A stretch of 64,000 bases of DNA, taken from Williamsia maris (GTDB taxonomy: Bacteria > Actinomycetota > Actinomycetes > Mycobacteriales > Mycobacteriaceae). The position numbers and the translations under genes were made by a program. Below are positions 9,547 through 18,124 of this stretch, one piece after another. Positions within the stretch are counted from its first letter, which is position 1, and every line of letters begins with the position of its first letter. Below the pieces are notes generated by a model. The model was given only the letters and a program-made list of their open reading frames with translations, did no database searches and was not told the origin of the DNA. The stretch spans positions 434,001 through 498,000 of the forward strand of contig NZ_JAMTCJ010000002.1 in NCBI RefSeq assembly GCF_024171815.1, in the 5' to 3' direction.

Positions 9547-11742
9547 CTACGGCCCGGCGCCGGGATCGTTGCCGTTGCCGTTACCGTTACCGTTGCCGTT
9601 TCCGTTGCCTCGCGGCGTCGGCTCCACCTCCTGCGGGGTGGGTGCGCCCGGCAGCGGGATGGTCACGCCCGGTGCGAGTGTCAGCGACGGCGGGGCGAGT
9701 GTCTCACTCGGACCGGTGGATTCCTCTTCGCTGCGCGACTGCGAGCTACGCGTCTGCTGCTCGGTCGTCACCGGCGCCTCGTAGGGAACACCCGCGACGC
9801 CACCGATCTCCGCCGGGTCCGGGAACTGTTCGATCGGCTTGTTGTTGAGGGCGCCATCCATCGCGGCCTGCCAGATGTCCGACGGGAGACCCGAGCCGTA
9901 GACGATCGAGCCCTGGTAGTTGGTCAGTGCGACACCGCGATCGGTGCCGACCCAGACCGCGGTCGACAGCGACGGCGTGTAGCCGACCATCCAGGCGTCC
10001 TTGTTCTGTCCGGTGTCGCCGAGCTGCGTGGTGCCGGTCTTCGACGCCGACGGACGCGAGCCGTCGTCGAGGGCGTGTCCACGCGATGCGGCCGCGATCG
10101 GCTCCATCGCCGCGGTCGCGTTGTCGGCCACCGCGGCCGAGAAGCGACGCTGGCCGGCGTCGGGCTTGCGGTCGTAGAGCACGGTCCCGTCCGAGGTCTC
10201 GACCTTCTGCACGAAGTGCGGGGCGTGGTAGACACCGGAGTTCGCCAGCGTGGCGTACGCCGACGCCATGTCCATGACGCGCGAGGGGTACTGGCCCAGG
10301 ACGACGCCACCCTCGACGCCGGTGCCGTCGGTGTTCTGCAACGTCTTGGCGATGTCGCCGAAGCTCTCGGCGATACCGGCCTGGTGTGCGGCGTTGGCCA
10401 CGGCCTGCGCCTGGCCGTCGAGGTCCATCATCAGTCGGTAGTAGACGGTGTTGAGCGACAGCTTCAGTGCCGTTGCGAGGTTGCACGAGCCGCAGCTCTC
10501 ACCGTCGGAGTTGGTCACCGTCAGTCCGCCCGGCGCCTCGAAGGGCGAGGAGCTGTAGACCTTCGACAGCGGCACACCCTGCTCGAGCGCCGCGACGAGT
10601 GCGAACACCTTGAACGACGAGCCGGTCTGCAAACCCGCCTGGGCGTAGTCGAAGCCCTGGCCGCTGTTGCCGCCGAAGTAGCCCTTCACGCCACCGGTCT
10701 TCGGGTCGATCGAGACCACCGCGTCGCGGATGTTCTTCGGCTCGCCCTCGAGCTGGCCGTTGGCCGAGGCGACGACCGAGCGCTGCACCTGGGGGTCGAT
10801 CGTGGTGGTGATCTTCAAGCCCTCGGTCTGCACCTGCTGCTCGGAGATGTTCAGCGAGTTCAGCTCGGCGAGGACCTGCGTCTTGATCAGTCCGTTGGGA
10901 CCGTTGGTGACGCTGCCGGAGACGTCCTTGACCGCCGCGACCCGCGGGTACTTCAGCGTGGCCTCGTCGCTCGGGCTCAGCGCACCGATGGTGACCATGC
11001 CGTCGAGCACATAGCGCCACCGCGCCTGGGCCGCGGCGATGTTGGTGGCCGGGTCGTAGAACGACGGCGACCGGATCGAGGAGGCGAGGACCGCGGCCTC
11101 GGGGACGGTCAGGGCGGAGACGTCCTTGTTGAAGTAGGCCTGCGACGCCGCCGAGATGCCGTAGGCGCCACGACCGAAGTAGATGGTGTTCAGGTAGGCG
11201 GCCATGATGTCGTCCTTGGACCACTCGTTCGACATCTTCGTGGCGATCGCGAGTTCCTTGAACTTGCGGGTGTAGCTCCGCTCGTCACCGACGAGGGCGT
11301 TCTTCACGTACTGCTGGGTGATCGTCGATCCACCGCCGGCGTCGGCATTGTTGGTGACCTGCCCGATCGCCGCGCGCGCCAGACCGCTGATCGAGAACCC
11401 GGAGTTGCTCCGGAACTGACGGTCCTCGGCCGCGATGACCGCGTCCTGGACCGACTTGGGGATCTTGTCGATCGTGACGTCGGTGCGGTTCCCCTCGGGC
11501 GGCACGATGCGCGCGATCTCGCCGCCGTTCGAGTTGAGGATGGTCGCGACCTGGTTCTGCTTGATGTCGTCGGGGCCGGGTACCGACTGGCCCAGGTAGG
11601 TGAACAGGAACACCACTGCCATGACCACGACGCCCAGCGGCACGAGGCTGCCGAGGAGCCCGAACACCCAGGCGACGATCTTGAGCCGCGTGCGCTTCTT
11701 CTGGCGGACGGTGCGCGGCTGCGCGCCGGTTCCGTTACTCAC
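9547..11742 (-). CDS. ponA: Bifunctional class A penicillin-binding protein (PBP1/PonA)
   Basis: Transglycosylase plus transpeptidase that polymerises and cross-links peptidoglycan at the cytoplasmic membrane. From the chosen GTG (MSNGTGAQP) it has one membrane segment (residues ~22-52), the GT51 domain with catalytic Glu in AAEDRQF (~106) and GGSTITQQYVKN, then the transpeptidase with SSFK (Ser ~375), SLN (~429) and KTGT (~568). The tail carries SLTLAPGVTIPLPGAP and a (Gly-Asn)7 run. The frame stays open to a GTG at 11796, but GGAG eight bases before GTG 11742 favours the shorter form. Position next to DUF5318 and GT87 matches mycobacterial ponA1. Confidence 0.95.
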   Translation of the reverse strand: MSNGTGAQPRTVRQKKRTRLKIVAWVFGLLGSLVPLGVVVMAVVFLFTYLGQSVPGPDDIKQNQVATILNSNGGEIARIVPPEGNRTDVTIDKIPKSVQDAVIAAEDRQFRSNSGFSISGLARAAIGQVTNNADAGGGSTITQQYVKNALVGDERSYTRKFKELAIATKMSNEWSKDDIMAAYLNTIYFGRGAYGISAASQAYFNKDVSALTVPEAAVLASSIRSPSFYDPATNIAAAQARWRYVLDGMVTIGALSPSDEATLKYPRVAAVKDVSGSVTNGPNGLIKTQVLAELNSLNISEQQVQTEGLKITTTIDPQVQRSVVASANGQLEGEPKNIRDAVVSIDPKTGGVKGYFGGNSGQGFDYAQAGLQTGSSFKVFALVAALEQGVPLSKVYSSSPFEAPGGLTVTNSDGESCGSCNLATALKLSLNTVYYRLMMDLDGQAQAVANAAHQAGIAESFGDIAKTLQNTDGTGVEGGVVLGQYPSRVMDMASAYATLANSGVYHAPHFVQKVETSDGTVLYDRKPDAGQRRFSAAVADNATAAMEPIAAASRGHALDDGSRPSASKTGTTQLGDTGQNKDAWMVGYTPSLSTAVWVGTDRGVALTNYQGSIVYGSGLPSDIWQAAMDGALNNKPIEQFPDPAEIGGVAGVPYEAPVTTEQQTRSSQSRSEEESTGPSETLAPPSLTLAPGVTIPLPGAPTPQEVEPTPRGNGNGNGNGNGNGNDPGAGP
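9568..9609 (-). repeat. Hexanucleotide tandem repeat encoding (Gly-Asn)7 in the PBP tail
   Basis: Seven consecutive GGNAAC hexamers on the coding strand encode fourteen residues of alternating Gly-Asn at the extreme C-terminus of PonA, just after the proline-rich linker. Unit number could change by slippage without breaking the frame. Confidence 0.85.
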
Positions 11743-11814
11743 AACCACGTCTCCATACTCATCGATCGAACACACTGTTCCCGGCCGCGTCGGCACGACG
11801 CCGTGAGGAGGGGG

Positions 11815-12225
11815 TCACTCACCGGTGCCCGCCACGCGTCTGGTCCGACGTGCCCGGGGCCGCACGGGCAGCCCTGCAACGAAGGACTGCACCAGGTGGT
11901 TCCACCGGCACGTCCGGCAGACCTCCACCACGTGCACCGTGAACTCCTCGGCGGACTCCGCGAGCCGGGTGATCTCCTCGGTCGAGCGTGCCGACCCGGA
12001 GACCGTGCCCAGCTTGTCACCGAAAACCCAAGACACCAAGGTGAGCTGTTCCTTGCGGCAGACCGGGCACAGGACCGTACTGGGTCGACCGTGGAACTTC
12101 GCCGCGCGCAACAGATACGGATCCGCGTCGCAGACGGTTCGCATGGCCGCGCGTCCTGCGTAGACGTCGGACAGCAGCGATCGGCGCTGCAGCGCGTAAT
12201 CGACCGTCTGTCTCTGCACAAGCAC
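11815..12225 (-). CDS. DUF5318 zinc-ribbon protein (Rv0049-like)
   Basis: Small conserved actinobacterial protein of unknown function, ~136 residues from the GTG at 12225 (VLVQRQTVDYALQRRSLL). It has two Cys pairs, CPVCRKEQLTLVSWVFG and VEVCRTCRWNHLVQSF, which probably bind one zinc. In Mycobacterium the homologue Rv0049 sits directly upstream of ponA1, as here (72 bp gap). The frame is open further upstream, but homology-like sequence begins at QRQTVDYAL; GTG at 12219 is an alternative start. Confidence 0.85.
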   Translation of the reverse strand: MLVQRQTVDYALQRRSLLSDVYAGRAAMRTVCDADPYLLRAAKFHGRPSTVLCPVCRKEQLTLVSWVFGDKLGTVSGSARSTEEITRLAESAEEFTVHVVEVCRTCRWNHLVQSFVAGLPVRPRARRTRRVAGTGE

Positions 12226-12387
12226 GTCATCAAGAGTACGTGCAGCTCCGCGACCATCCACAGGTTCGGCCCCAACCCCGATCACCGTTCCGATGACATC
12301 GGGGGCCACAACTCGCGGCCCCGGCCGGACACCCGGCCGAATCGGCTCGGTAAACCCCAGTTCACACGTGGTTTCCTATCCCAGTTA

Positions 12388-12416
12388 TATCGGGCCGATA
12401 CATTGCGTGTAATAAT
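12388..12416 (+). promoter_or_regulatory. padR promoter region with palindrome and -10-like box
   Basis: TATCGG-G-CCGATA (12388-12400) is a perfect 6-bp inverted repeat upstream of padR, followed by an AT-rich TAATAAT that could be a -10 element around 12411. An AAGGAG ribosome-binding site lies about 12 bases before the padR ATG. The palindrome could be an autoregulatory PadR operator; this is inference from position. Confidence 0.35.
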
Positions 12417-12462
12417 TGCTGCACACGTTCGTTCGACAGGTCGGGAAGGAGTATCGAAAGCA

Positions 12463-13110
12463 ATGTTGGAACTCGCAGTGCTGGGACTGCTCCTGGACAC
12501 CCCGATGCACGGATACGAGCTGCGCAAGCGGCTCACCGGACTGTTGGGTGCTTTCCGGGCCTTCTCGTACGGCTCGCTGTACCCGACTCTGCGGAGAATG
12601 CAGACCGACGGAATCATCGCCGAGGAAACCGGTCCGCAGGGAACCCTGAAACGACGTGCGCGCCGGGTGTACAAGTTGACACCCGCGGGGCGAGAACGAT
12701 TCGCCGAACTGGTCGCAGACACCGGACCACAGAATTACACCGACGACGGCTTCGGAGTGCACCTCGCATTCTTCAGCCGCACGCCGGCAGTGGCCCGTAT
12801 GCGGATCCTCGAAGGGCGTCGTCGCCAGGTCGAGGAGCGTCGCGAAGGTCTGCGAGATGCCGTCGGACGGTCCAATCGTGCAGTGGACCGCTACACCCGA
12901 CAGCTACACCAATTGAGTCTCGAGTCGAGTGAGCGTGAAGTGCGCTGGCTCAACGAGCTCATCGCCGCTGAATCGTCGGCAGCCGCCGACGACGCAGCGA
13001 TCGTCGAACCGGATGTGTCCGAAACCGCGGCCACATCCGTCCCGTCGGCAACCACCGGCGAAGCAACGTCAGTAACACCGAATACAGAAAGAGAGCCCGA
13101 CCATGGGTGA
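12463..13110 (+). CDS. PadR-family transcriptional regulator (Rv0047c-like)
   Basis: 215-residue regulator. Its N-terminal winged helix ([24 protein letters not shown] ... [11 protein letters not shown]) is the PadR hallmark; a C-terminal helical dimerisation domain rich in Arg/Glu follows, then a low-complexity Ala/Thr tail. AAGGAG precedes the ATG. Its end overlaps the ino1 start by 8 bp, so the two are translationally coupled, as with Rv0047c-Rv0046c in Mycobacterium. It probably regulates its own operon, hence inositol synthesis, but no ligand is evident. Confidence 0.93.
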   Translation: MLELAVLGLLLDTPMHGYELRKRLTGLLGAFRAFSYGSLYPTLRRMQTDGIIAEETGPQGTLKRRARRVYKLTPAGRERFAELVADTGPQNYTDDGFGVHLAFFSRTPAVARMRILEGRRRQVEERREGLRDAVGRSNRAVDRYTRQLHQLSLESSEREVRWLNELIAAESSAAADDAAIVEPDVSETAATSVPSATTGEATSVTPNTEREPDHG

Positions 13111-14197
13111 CAACAACTCTGTGCGCGTAGCCATTGTGGGCGTGGGCAACTGCGCCTCATCCCTGGTTCAGGGCGTGCAGTACTACCAGGACGCCGACGA
13201 GAACGTGACCGTTCCCGGCCTCATGCATGTGAAGTTCGGCAAGTACCACGTCCGCGACGTCGAGTTCGTCGCCGCGTTCGACGTGGACGCCAAGAAGGTC
13301 GGATTCGACCTGTCCGAGGCCATCTTCGCCTCGGAGAACAACACCATCAAGATCGCCGACGTCCCCCCGACCGGCGTGACCGTTCAGCGCGGCCACACCC
13401 TCGACGGCCTCGGCAAGTACTACCGCGAGACCATCACCGAAGCAGACGGTGACGGCGGCGACGTGGTGCAGACCCTCAAGGACGCCAAGGTCGACGTCCT
13501 CGTGTCCTACCTCCCGGTGGGCTCCGAGCAGGCCGACAAGTTCTACGCGCAGTGCGCCATCGACGCGGGCGTCGCCTTCGTCAACGCACTGCCCGTGTTC
13601 ATCGCCTCCGACCCGGAGTGGGCCGAGAAGTTCCGCGCCGCGGGCGTCCCCATCGTCGGCGACGACATCAAGAGCCAGGTCGGTGCCACCATTACCCACC
13701 GCGTCATGGCGAAGCTTTTCGAGGACCGCGGTGTCGCGCTCGACCGCACCTACCAGCTCAACGTCGGCGGCAACATGGACTTCAAGAACATGCTCGAGCG
13801 TGAGCGTCTCGAGTCCAAGAAGGTGTCGAAGACCCAGGCCGTGACCTCGAACCTGCACGGCTCGTTGGCCGGCAAGATCGACGACAAGAACGTCCACATC
13901 GGACCCTCGGACCACGTCGCGTGGCTCGACGACCGCAAGTGGGCCTACGTCCGCCTCGAGGGTCGCGCCTTCGGTGACGTGCCCCTGAACCTCGAATACA
14001 AGCTCGAGGTCTGGGACTCGCCCAACTCGGCAGGCATCATCATCGACGCGGTCCGCGCGGCGAAGATCGCCCTCGACCGCGGCATCGGCGGCCCCATCCT
14101 GCCGGCCTCGGCCTACCTGATGAAGAGCCCGCCGGAGCAGATGGCCGACGACGTCGCTCGCGTGGAGCTCGAGGAGTTCATCAGCGCTGCTGAGTGA
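13103..14197 (+). CDS. ino1: Inositol-3-phosphate synthase
   Basis: Converts glucose-6-phosphate to 1L-myo-inositol-1-phosphate (NAD-dependent), the first step to phosphatidylinositol, LAM anchors and mycothiol. 364 residues with a Rossmann motif near the N-terminus ([16 protein letters not shown]), the central [15 protein letters not shown] and LNVGGNMDF motifs of the MIPS family, and C-terminal [17 protein letters not shown]. It is the short actinobacterial type. It overlaps padR by 8 bp and ends just before a strong hairpin terminator. Confidence 0.97.
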   Translation: MGDNNSVRVAIVGVGNCASSLVQGVQYYQDADENVTVPGLMHVKFGKYHVRDVEFVAAFDVDAKKVGFDLSEAIFASENNTIKIADVPPTGVTVQRGHTLDGLGKYYRETITEADGDGGDVVQTLKDAKVDVLVSYLPVGSEQADKFYAQCAIDAGVAFVNALPVFIASDPEWAEKFRAAGVPIVGDDIKSQVGATITHRVMAKLFEDRGVALDRTYQLNVGGNMDFKNMLERERLESKKVSKTQAVTSNLHGSLAGKIDDKNVHIGPSDHVAWLDDRKWAYVRLEGRAFGDVPLNLEYKLEVWDSPNSAGIIIDAVRAAKIALDRGIGGPILPASAYLMKSPPEQMADDVARVELEEFISAAE

Positions 14198-14215
14198 TCC
14201 GTCCGTAGTACGTCG

Positions 14216-14251
14216 ACAGGCCCGTACCTCGATCTCGAGGTGCGGGCCTGT
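14216..14251 (+). terminator. Terminator after ino1
   Basis: ACAGGCCCG-T-ACCTCGA and its complement TCGAGGT-G-CGGGCCTGT form a near-perfect 16-bp stem with a tiny loop, 18 bases after the ino1 stop. A short T-containing stretch follows. It marks the right end of the conserved padR-ino1 unit. Confidence 0.8.
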
Positions 14252-14585
14252 TGCGTTGTCTAGGGCCGTACTCATCATTGCCAACTTGCCGTTGAAGGAC
14301 GCTTGCCGTGTGGTCTGACATCGTTAGTTTTGGCCGCTTTCATCAACGCCGTAGACGCCCCGCCGAGAAATGATTACCATCTCTGACAATCCTCGGTGTC
14401 GACGATCGCAAGTCGCCTACGTATCCCGAAGGGCGTCAGGCTCAACCTTCCCTTCTTCGGGGTTCATGCAGTGCGGCGCGTGTGTGGCGAGAATGCGCAC
14501 GCAGCCGGATGATGTTCTCGAGGGAATCTGAAGTGGCACGTCTACCCTGGCACGGAGCAGTTCCCAGTTTACAAGGAGTAGAAGT
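14252..14585. other. Non-coding left flank of the accessory island
   Basis: I see no convincing gene here. Base composition becomes clearly more AT-rich after about 14270. The stretch probably holds the promoter of the Bell-like gene, whose ATG at 14586 is preceded by an AAGGAG site. I found no direct repeat or integrase gene that would mark an attachment site. Confidence 0.5.
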
Positions 14586-15041
14586 ATGGACGTCACCCAA
14601 CTCGATGGGGTTTCTCTGATCCTCGGCGCTCTGGCAACAGGTGCAGGCGACGGCTTGAAGCAAGGTGCGAAAAGCGCTATGACAGCAACTGTGGATGCCG
14701 TGGGCGGAGCCGCCGCTAGCAGCCTCGAGAAATTAGTCGCCATGGTAAGGGCTAGTTTTCGTTCTGACGCACACGCGATCGAGGACTTGAACGTGCACCT
14801 TCGTCGGCCCAGCGCAGAAACATCGGCAGCCTTATCTACGCATGTCATCGAGGCAGGCTTGAACACCGATACGCAGGTACTCGAAACTGCACGCGCCGTA
14901 TTTGCCGAAGCGGGACCCGCCGCAGTCGGGACGGGATCCGTCGCCGCGAATATCATCAACGCGACCGCTGCGAGAGGTGGTCACACCCATATCGGTGGCC
15001 AGCAGCAGTACTTCGGAGGTGAATCGAACCACCCTCGTTAA
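14586..15041 (+). CDS. Bell-like (bacterial HeLo/HELL-type) effector with C-terminal RHIM-like amyloid motif
   Basis: 151-residue protein with an AAGGAG site before the ATG. The N-terminus has a hydrophobic/amphipathic helix (VSLILGALATGAGDGLKQGA, residues 9-28) followed by further predicted helices up to ~115. This layout resembles the Bell domain, the bacterial counterpart of fungal HeLo/HELL and of MLKL-type membrane-disrupting domains. Residues 122-143 hold an amyloid-like motif (NIINATA ... GGHTHIGGQQQYF) with a hydrophobic-Gly core like the RHIM. A matching motif occurs at the start of the next reading frame, as expected for an effector seeded by an NLR-like partner. The last 19 bases overlap that frame. 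Domain naming is by pattern recognition, not search. Confidence 0.65.
   Translation: MDVTQLDGVSLILGALATGAGDGLKQGAKSAMTATVDAVGGAAASSLEKLVAMVRASFRSDAHAIEDLNVHLRRPSAETSAALSTHVIEAGLNTDTQVLETARAVFAEAGPAAVGTGSVAANIINATAARGGHTHIGGQQQYFGGESNHPR
14949..15014 (+). other. RHIM-like amyloid motif, effector copy
   Basis: Encodes residues 122-143 of the Bell-like protein. It aligns without gaps to residues 23-44 of the downstream NTPase frame: Asn, Gly, His, Gly-Gly and Tyr are identical at the same spacing, and Ile/Leu replaces Leu/Ile before the Gly pair. Shared short motifs at an effector C-terminus and a receptor N-terminus are the hallmark of bacterial amyloid signalling sequences. Confidence 0.55.
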
Positions 15042-18000
15042 GGGAGCCGACTTCGCCCACCAGCACGGTCTCTCAGAATATAGGTGGAAACGTTGCGGCT
15101 AACGCGCTCTTAGCCGGCGATCATGCACAGCTCGGCGGTAGTCGCACTTACATTAGCGTCGTCAACAGTGACGCCGTTGACATCGTCCAGCGTTCCGTAA
15201 AAGCAACAGATATAAATGCTGTCGCCGGACGACTCATATGCGAATGCGAACCACTGGAGCTTGGGGTTCATAAATCCATCACGGTAAGCAACGAAGACGG
15301 AACTACGCCGTATCTTTTCCGGTCTCACGACGCGTTACTGAGGTCGCATCTCCAAGAGCGATCAGCCAATGACGACTCGACATTTCTAGCCATTATCGGA
15401 ACATCATGCACCGGCAAGACCCGCACTCTCTTCGAGGCAATTTCACAGGAGCTTAGCGACTGGCAAATTGCGCTACCATACGACGAGATTGAATTCCTTG
15501 AGTTGCTTCGCGCCGGGATACCCAGGCGCACTGTTGTTTGGCTCGATGAATTGCAACGCTATTTTACCTCCGGCGACACTGGGGTAGCTATCGCCACGGC
15601 GGTGACGAAGCTGCTTCGATCCTCTGTGGTATCGCCGATTATATTCTGCGGAACAATTTGGCCAAGTGGCTTGAACGAATTGAGCAAGCGGCCGAACGCT
15701 GCGCAGATGCGGTCTGGTGAGATCGTCACTCATGATCTAATAACCAAATATTGCAAATTTTTTCACATTTCGGACAGCTTCACGAACGAAGAGATCCAGC
15801 AGGGCATGCGACTTCTGAACGATGCCGATGCTCATGACCGGCGACTGATCGTGGCGATTGCGACGGCGCCGGCAGCGGAGCATGACGGACCGGGCAACAA
15901 AGCCGTAACCCAAGTTCTCGCGGGGGGCGAACAGTTGGTCGCTCGGTGGGCCGCGCAAGGGACAAACGCGTTCAGCCCCCCCGCCCATGCCATCATGAGT
16001 TGTGTTGCGGACATCCGCCGCCTTGGATGTCCGAGTCCTATTTCCGAATCAGTAATTAGAGCCTTCGCTCACAAGTATCTTCCGGATGCTGCCGCGCGGC
16101 GCATCGGCAACGCAGATTGGGTCTCGACCGCATTAAATGAGCTAAACCAGTCGGCCGACGAAGACAACCCGTACTCTGGCGAGCGAACGTTGGATATTCA
16201 TCATCAGGGAGTACCCGCGCTAGTTCAAAGTTGGGTCACGACGCGTAGTGGCAAGACTTTTCCGCATTACACACCCCACGAATACCTCATCCAGCATCTG
16301 ATTCAGAGTAACACAGATAGTTCGGATAATTGTGTTCGAGAAGTCCTTGTCAGTACCGAAAAGTCTAGGGAAAGCATGCCATGGAGGGCGCAAAAAGCGG
16401 TTGCGATAGAGGCGGCGGCGGGCGGTGATGTCCAATTGGCGACCGCCATGATCTCCGGCTTCAAAGACCCCCATGCTGCCGTGAACATTCTGTTGCGCTT
16501 TGCCGATATCGACGTTGCGATTAATTACCTGCGGCCGTACGCCGAGACGTCCCCCTACTCTGCCACCCGATTAGGGCGGATACTGCAATCGGCAGGACGT
16601 ATCCCTGAGGCCCTGACGGTGTTGGGCCCTTTTGAGGACCGCCCGGAGCCCGCGATACTGATGGCACACCTGCTTGTTGCTGAACAGCGCGAGCAGGAGG
16701 CCGTCATTCTGCTAGAAAGAACTTGTTCGCAGTATGCAGATTGTGCAATTGTGCTATCGGATATCCATCTGGCCATGTATAAGTACGAGGACGCCATGGA
16801 TGCCGTTCAACCGTGGATCGAGACCAACGCCGACGCTACGACCGCGATGGTTAAAATCGCTCTGGTACGTAGTCGGAACCTATTAACAGGAACTATTGTC
16901 CCCGATCGAATTAAGTCGAATGCCAACGCTTCGCGCGCACTGGCCTTGGGGGCTTTACAGGACTCTTCTCCCGCTGGAACGGCACTTGCAATTGAACTAC
17001 TTACCTCGCATTCCGACACTAATACTGAGTCGAGTGTTTTGCTCTCGGAAATCTACGTAGAGACGGGACATACGGAGAAAGCAATCGAGATCTTGTGCAC
17101 GCCAGCGAGGCGTTTCGCCCAGTCCGCGGTGCGACGCGCTCGCCTTCTGCTTGATGCCGGGCGCGAACCCGATGCCATCGCAGATCTTCAACGCCATCAC
17201 ATAACTAGCCAGGAAGCTTCACTGGCCCTCGCCGATATACACACGAAGAACGGCGACCCGCAAAAGGCTATCGATGCACTCGAACTTCCCGCTCAGCGAC
17301 TTCAGCAGTCTGCAGTGCGACGCGCCCGTCTTCTGCTTGATGCCGGGCGCGAACCCGATGCCATCGCAGATCTTCAACGCCATCACATAACTAGCCAGGA
17401 AGCTTCACTGGCCCTCGCCGATATACACACGAAGAACGGCGACCCGCAAAAGGCTATCGACGCACTCGAACTTCCCGCTCAACGGCTTCAGCAGTCAGCA
17501 GTGCGACGCGCCGATTTGCTCTCCGACATGGCCCGTTACGAAGAGGCTCGGCAAACTGTGGAACCACACATCGAGCGGGACGTCGAGGCACTTATGAGAT
17601 GGGTGACCGCTGAGCTTCAGCTTGGCGAACTTGCGGTTGCCATTCACGGGTTAAGAAAATCTCGCGGTTCTCGAAAGTCCATGCTTTGGCGCCAGGTTCG
17701 AACCGCAGAGAATGTTCTGTTTATGGCTCAAGCCGCAACGAGCGCCGGTTTCGCGCTGGAAGTAGCGGGGGTCGCGTCAGCAATCTGGACCGAGAATTCT
17801 GAACGGCGAAGGATTGTGGTGTTGTGTTCTGAGCGCTTGTGGGAGTGGGTCGCACGACCGGAAACTATGACAATCGCACTGCAACCTATGTGCGCAGCCT
17901 CACTTCTTGAGGTGGTTTGTGTGCTGACTCCCCTTGTCCAGTTGGACCCTCTGAATGCTGATCGGCTGCGCCGAAGGGTATTCGACAAGCTCTGCGACGA

Positions 18001-18103
18001 AGTCCAGGGATCGATTACGGTCTTCGACGCTGCTCGTTATCTGGCCCCCAGATCTGAGCTGCTACAGATTGTTCTGGACGAAACCATTACTCCAGTCGGA
18101 TAA
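15023..18103 (+). CDS. NLR-like P-loop NTPase with N-terminal amyloid motif and C-terminal TPR-like array; start unresolved
   Basis: Open frame of 1026 codons. In order: an amyloid-like motif (residues 23-44 of the frame), a conserved LELGVHKSI/TPYLFRSHDALL segment, Walker A GTSCTGKT (126-133), Walker B VVWLDELQRY (171-180), a helical ATPase region with GTIWPSGLNEL, then about 500 residues of TPR-like helical repeats. Two 62-residue units in that array are nearly identical. The NTPase resembles the actinobacterial STAND-like/TPR protein family. No ATG, GTG or TTG occurs before TTG 15503, which would delete both the motif and Walker A. Expression must use a rare start, a -1 shift from the preceding gene, or be broken. 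The coordinates given are the open frame, not a proven start. Confidence 0.6.
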   Translation: MEPPSLREPTSPTSTVSQNIGGNVAANALLAGDHAQLGGSRTYISVVNSDAVDIVQRSVKATDINAVAGRLICECEPLELGVHKSITVSNEDGTTPYLFRSHDALLRSHLQERSANDDSTFLAIIGTSCTGKTRTLFEAISQELSDWQIALPYDEIEFLELLRAGIPRRTVVWLDELQRYFTSGDTGVAIATAVTKLLRSSVVSPIIFCGTIWPSGLNELSKRPNAAQMRSGEIVTHDLITKYCKFFHISDSFTNEEIQQGMRLLNDADAHDRRLIVAIATAPAAEHDGPGNKAVTQVLAGGEQLVARWAAQGTNAFSPPAHAIMSCVADIRRLGCPSPISESVIRAFAHKYLPDAAARRIGNADWVSTALNELNQSADEDNPYSGERTLDIHHQGVPALVQSWVTTRSGKTFPHYTPHEYLIQHLIQSNTDSSDNCVREVLVSTEKSRESMPWRAQKAVAIEAAAGGDVQLATAMISGFKDPHAAVNILLRFADIDVAINYLRPYAETSPYSATRLGRILQSAGRIPEALTVLGPFEDRPEPAILMAHLLVAEQREQEAVILLERTCSQYADCAIVLSDIHLAMYKYEDAMDAVQPWIETNADATTAMVKIALVRSRNLLTGTIVPDRIKSNANASRALALGALQDSSPAGTALAIELLTSHSDTNTESSVLLSEIYVETGHTEKAIEILCTPARRFAQSAVRRARLLLDAGREPDAIADLQRHHITSQEASLALADIHTKNGDPQKAIDALELPAQRLQQSAVRRARLLLDAGREPDAIADLQRHHITSQEASLALADIHTKNGDPQKAIDALELPAQRLQQSAVRRADLLSDMARYEEARQTVEPHIERDVEALMRWVTAELQLGELAVAIHGLRKSRGSRKSMLWRQVRTAENVLFMAQAATSAGFALEVAGVASAIWTENSERRRIVVLCSERLWEWVARPETMTIALQPMCAASLLEVVCVLTPLVQLDPLNADRLRRRVFDKLCDEVQGSITVFDAARYLAPRSELLQIVLDETITPVG
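15089..15154 (+). other. RHIM-like amyloid motif, receptor (NTPase) copy
   Basis: Encodes residues 23-44 of the NTPase frame (NVAANALLAGDHAQLGGSRT then YI). It matches the effector motif at 14949-15014 position by position. It lies upstream of every standard start codon in its frame, which makes the question of how this protein is initiated functionally important. Confidence 0.55.
17144..17515 (+). repeat. 186-bp in-frame tandem duplication within the TPR-like domain
   Basis: Unit 1 is 17144-17329 and unit 2 is 17330-17515, each encoding 62 residues (LLLDAGREPDAIADLQRHH ... AIDALELPAQRLQQSAVRR). The first ~130 bases of the two units appear identical at the nucleotide level; only a few silent or third-base changes occur near the end. 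A diverged related unit precedes them (VLLSEIYVETGHTEKAIEIL). The near identity indicates a recent duplication that changes repeat number without breaking the frame. Confidence 0.95.
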
Positions 18104-18124
18104 GTCGTTGATCAGGGGCCACAA

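Noticed and set aside
9508-12462. Long plus-strand open frame running into padR
   Set aside because: It is antisense to ponA and the DUF5318 gene; only the part from ATG 12463, with its own ribosome-binding site and PadR homology, is real.
15019-15102. GTG 15019 as start of a short frame (MNRTTLVKGADF...) between the two island genes
   Set aside because: GGAGGT overlaps the GTG rather than preceding it, the frame ends after 27 codons and it shows no link to the NTPase; it would matter only if an indel lies downstream.
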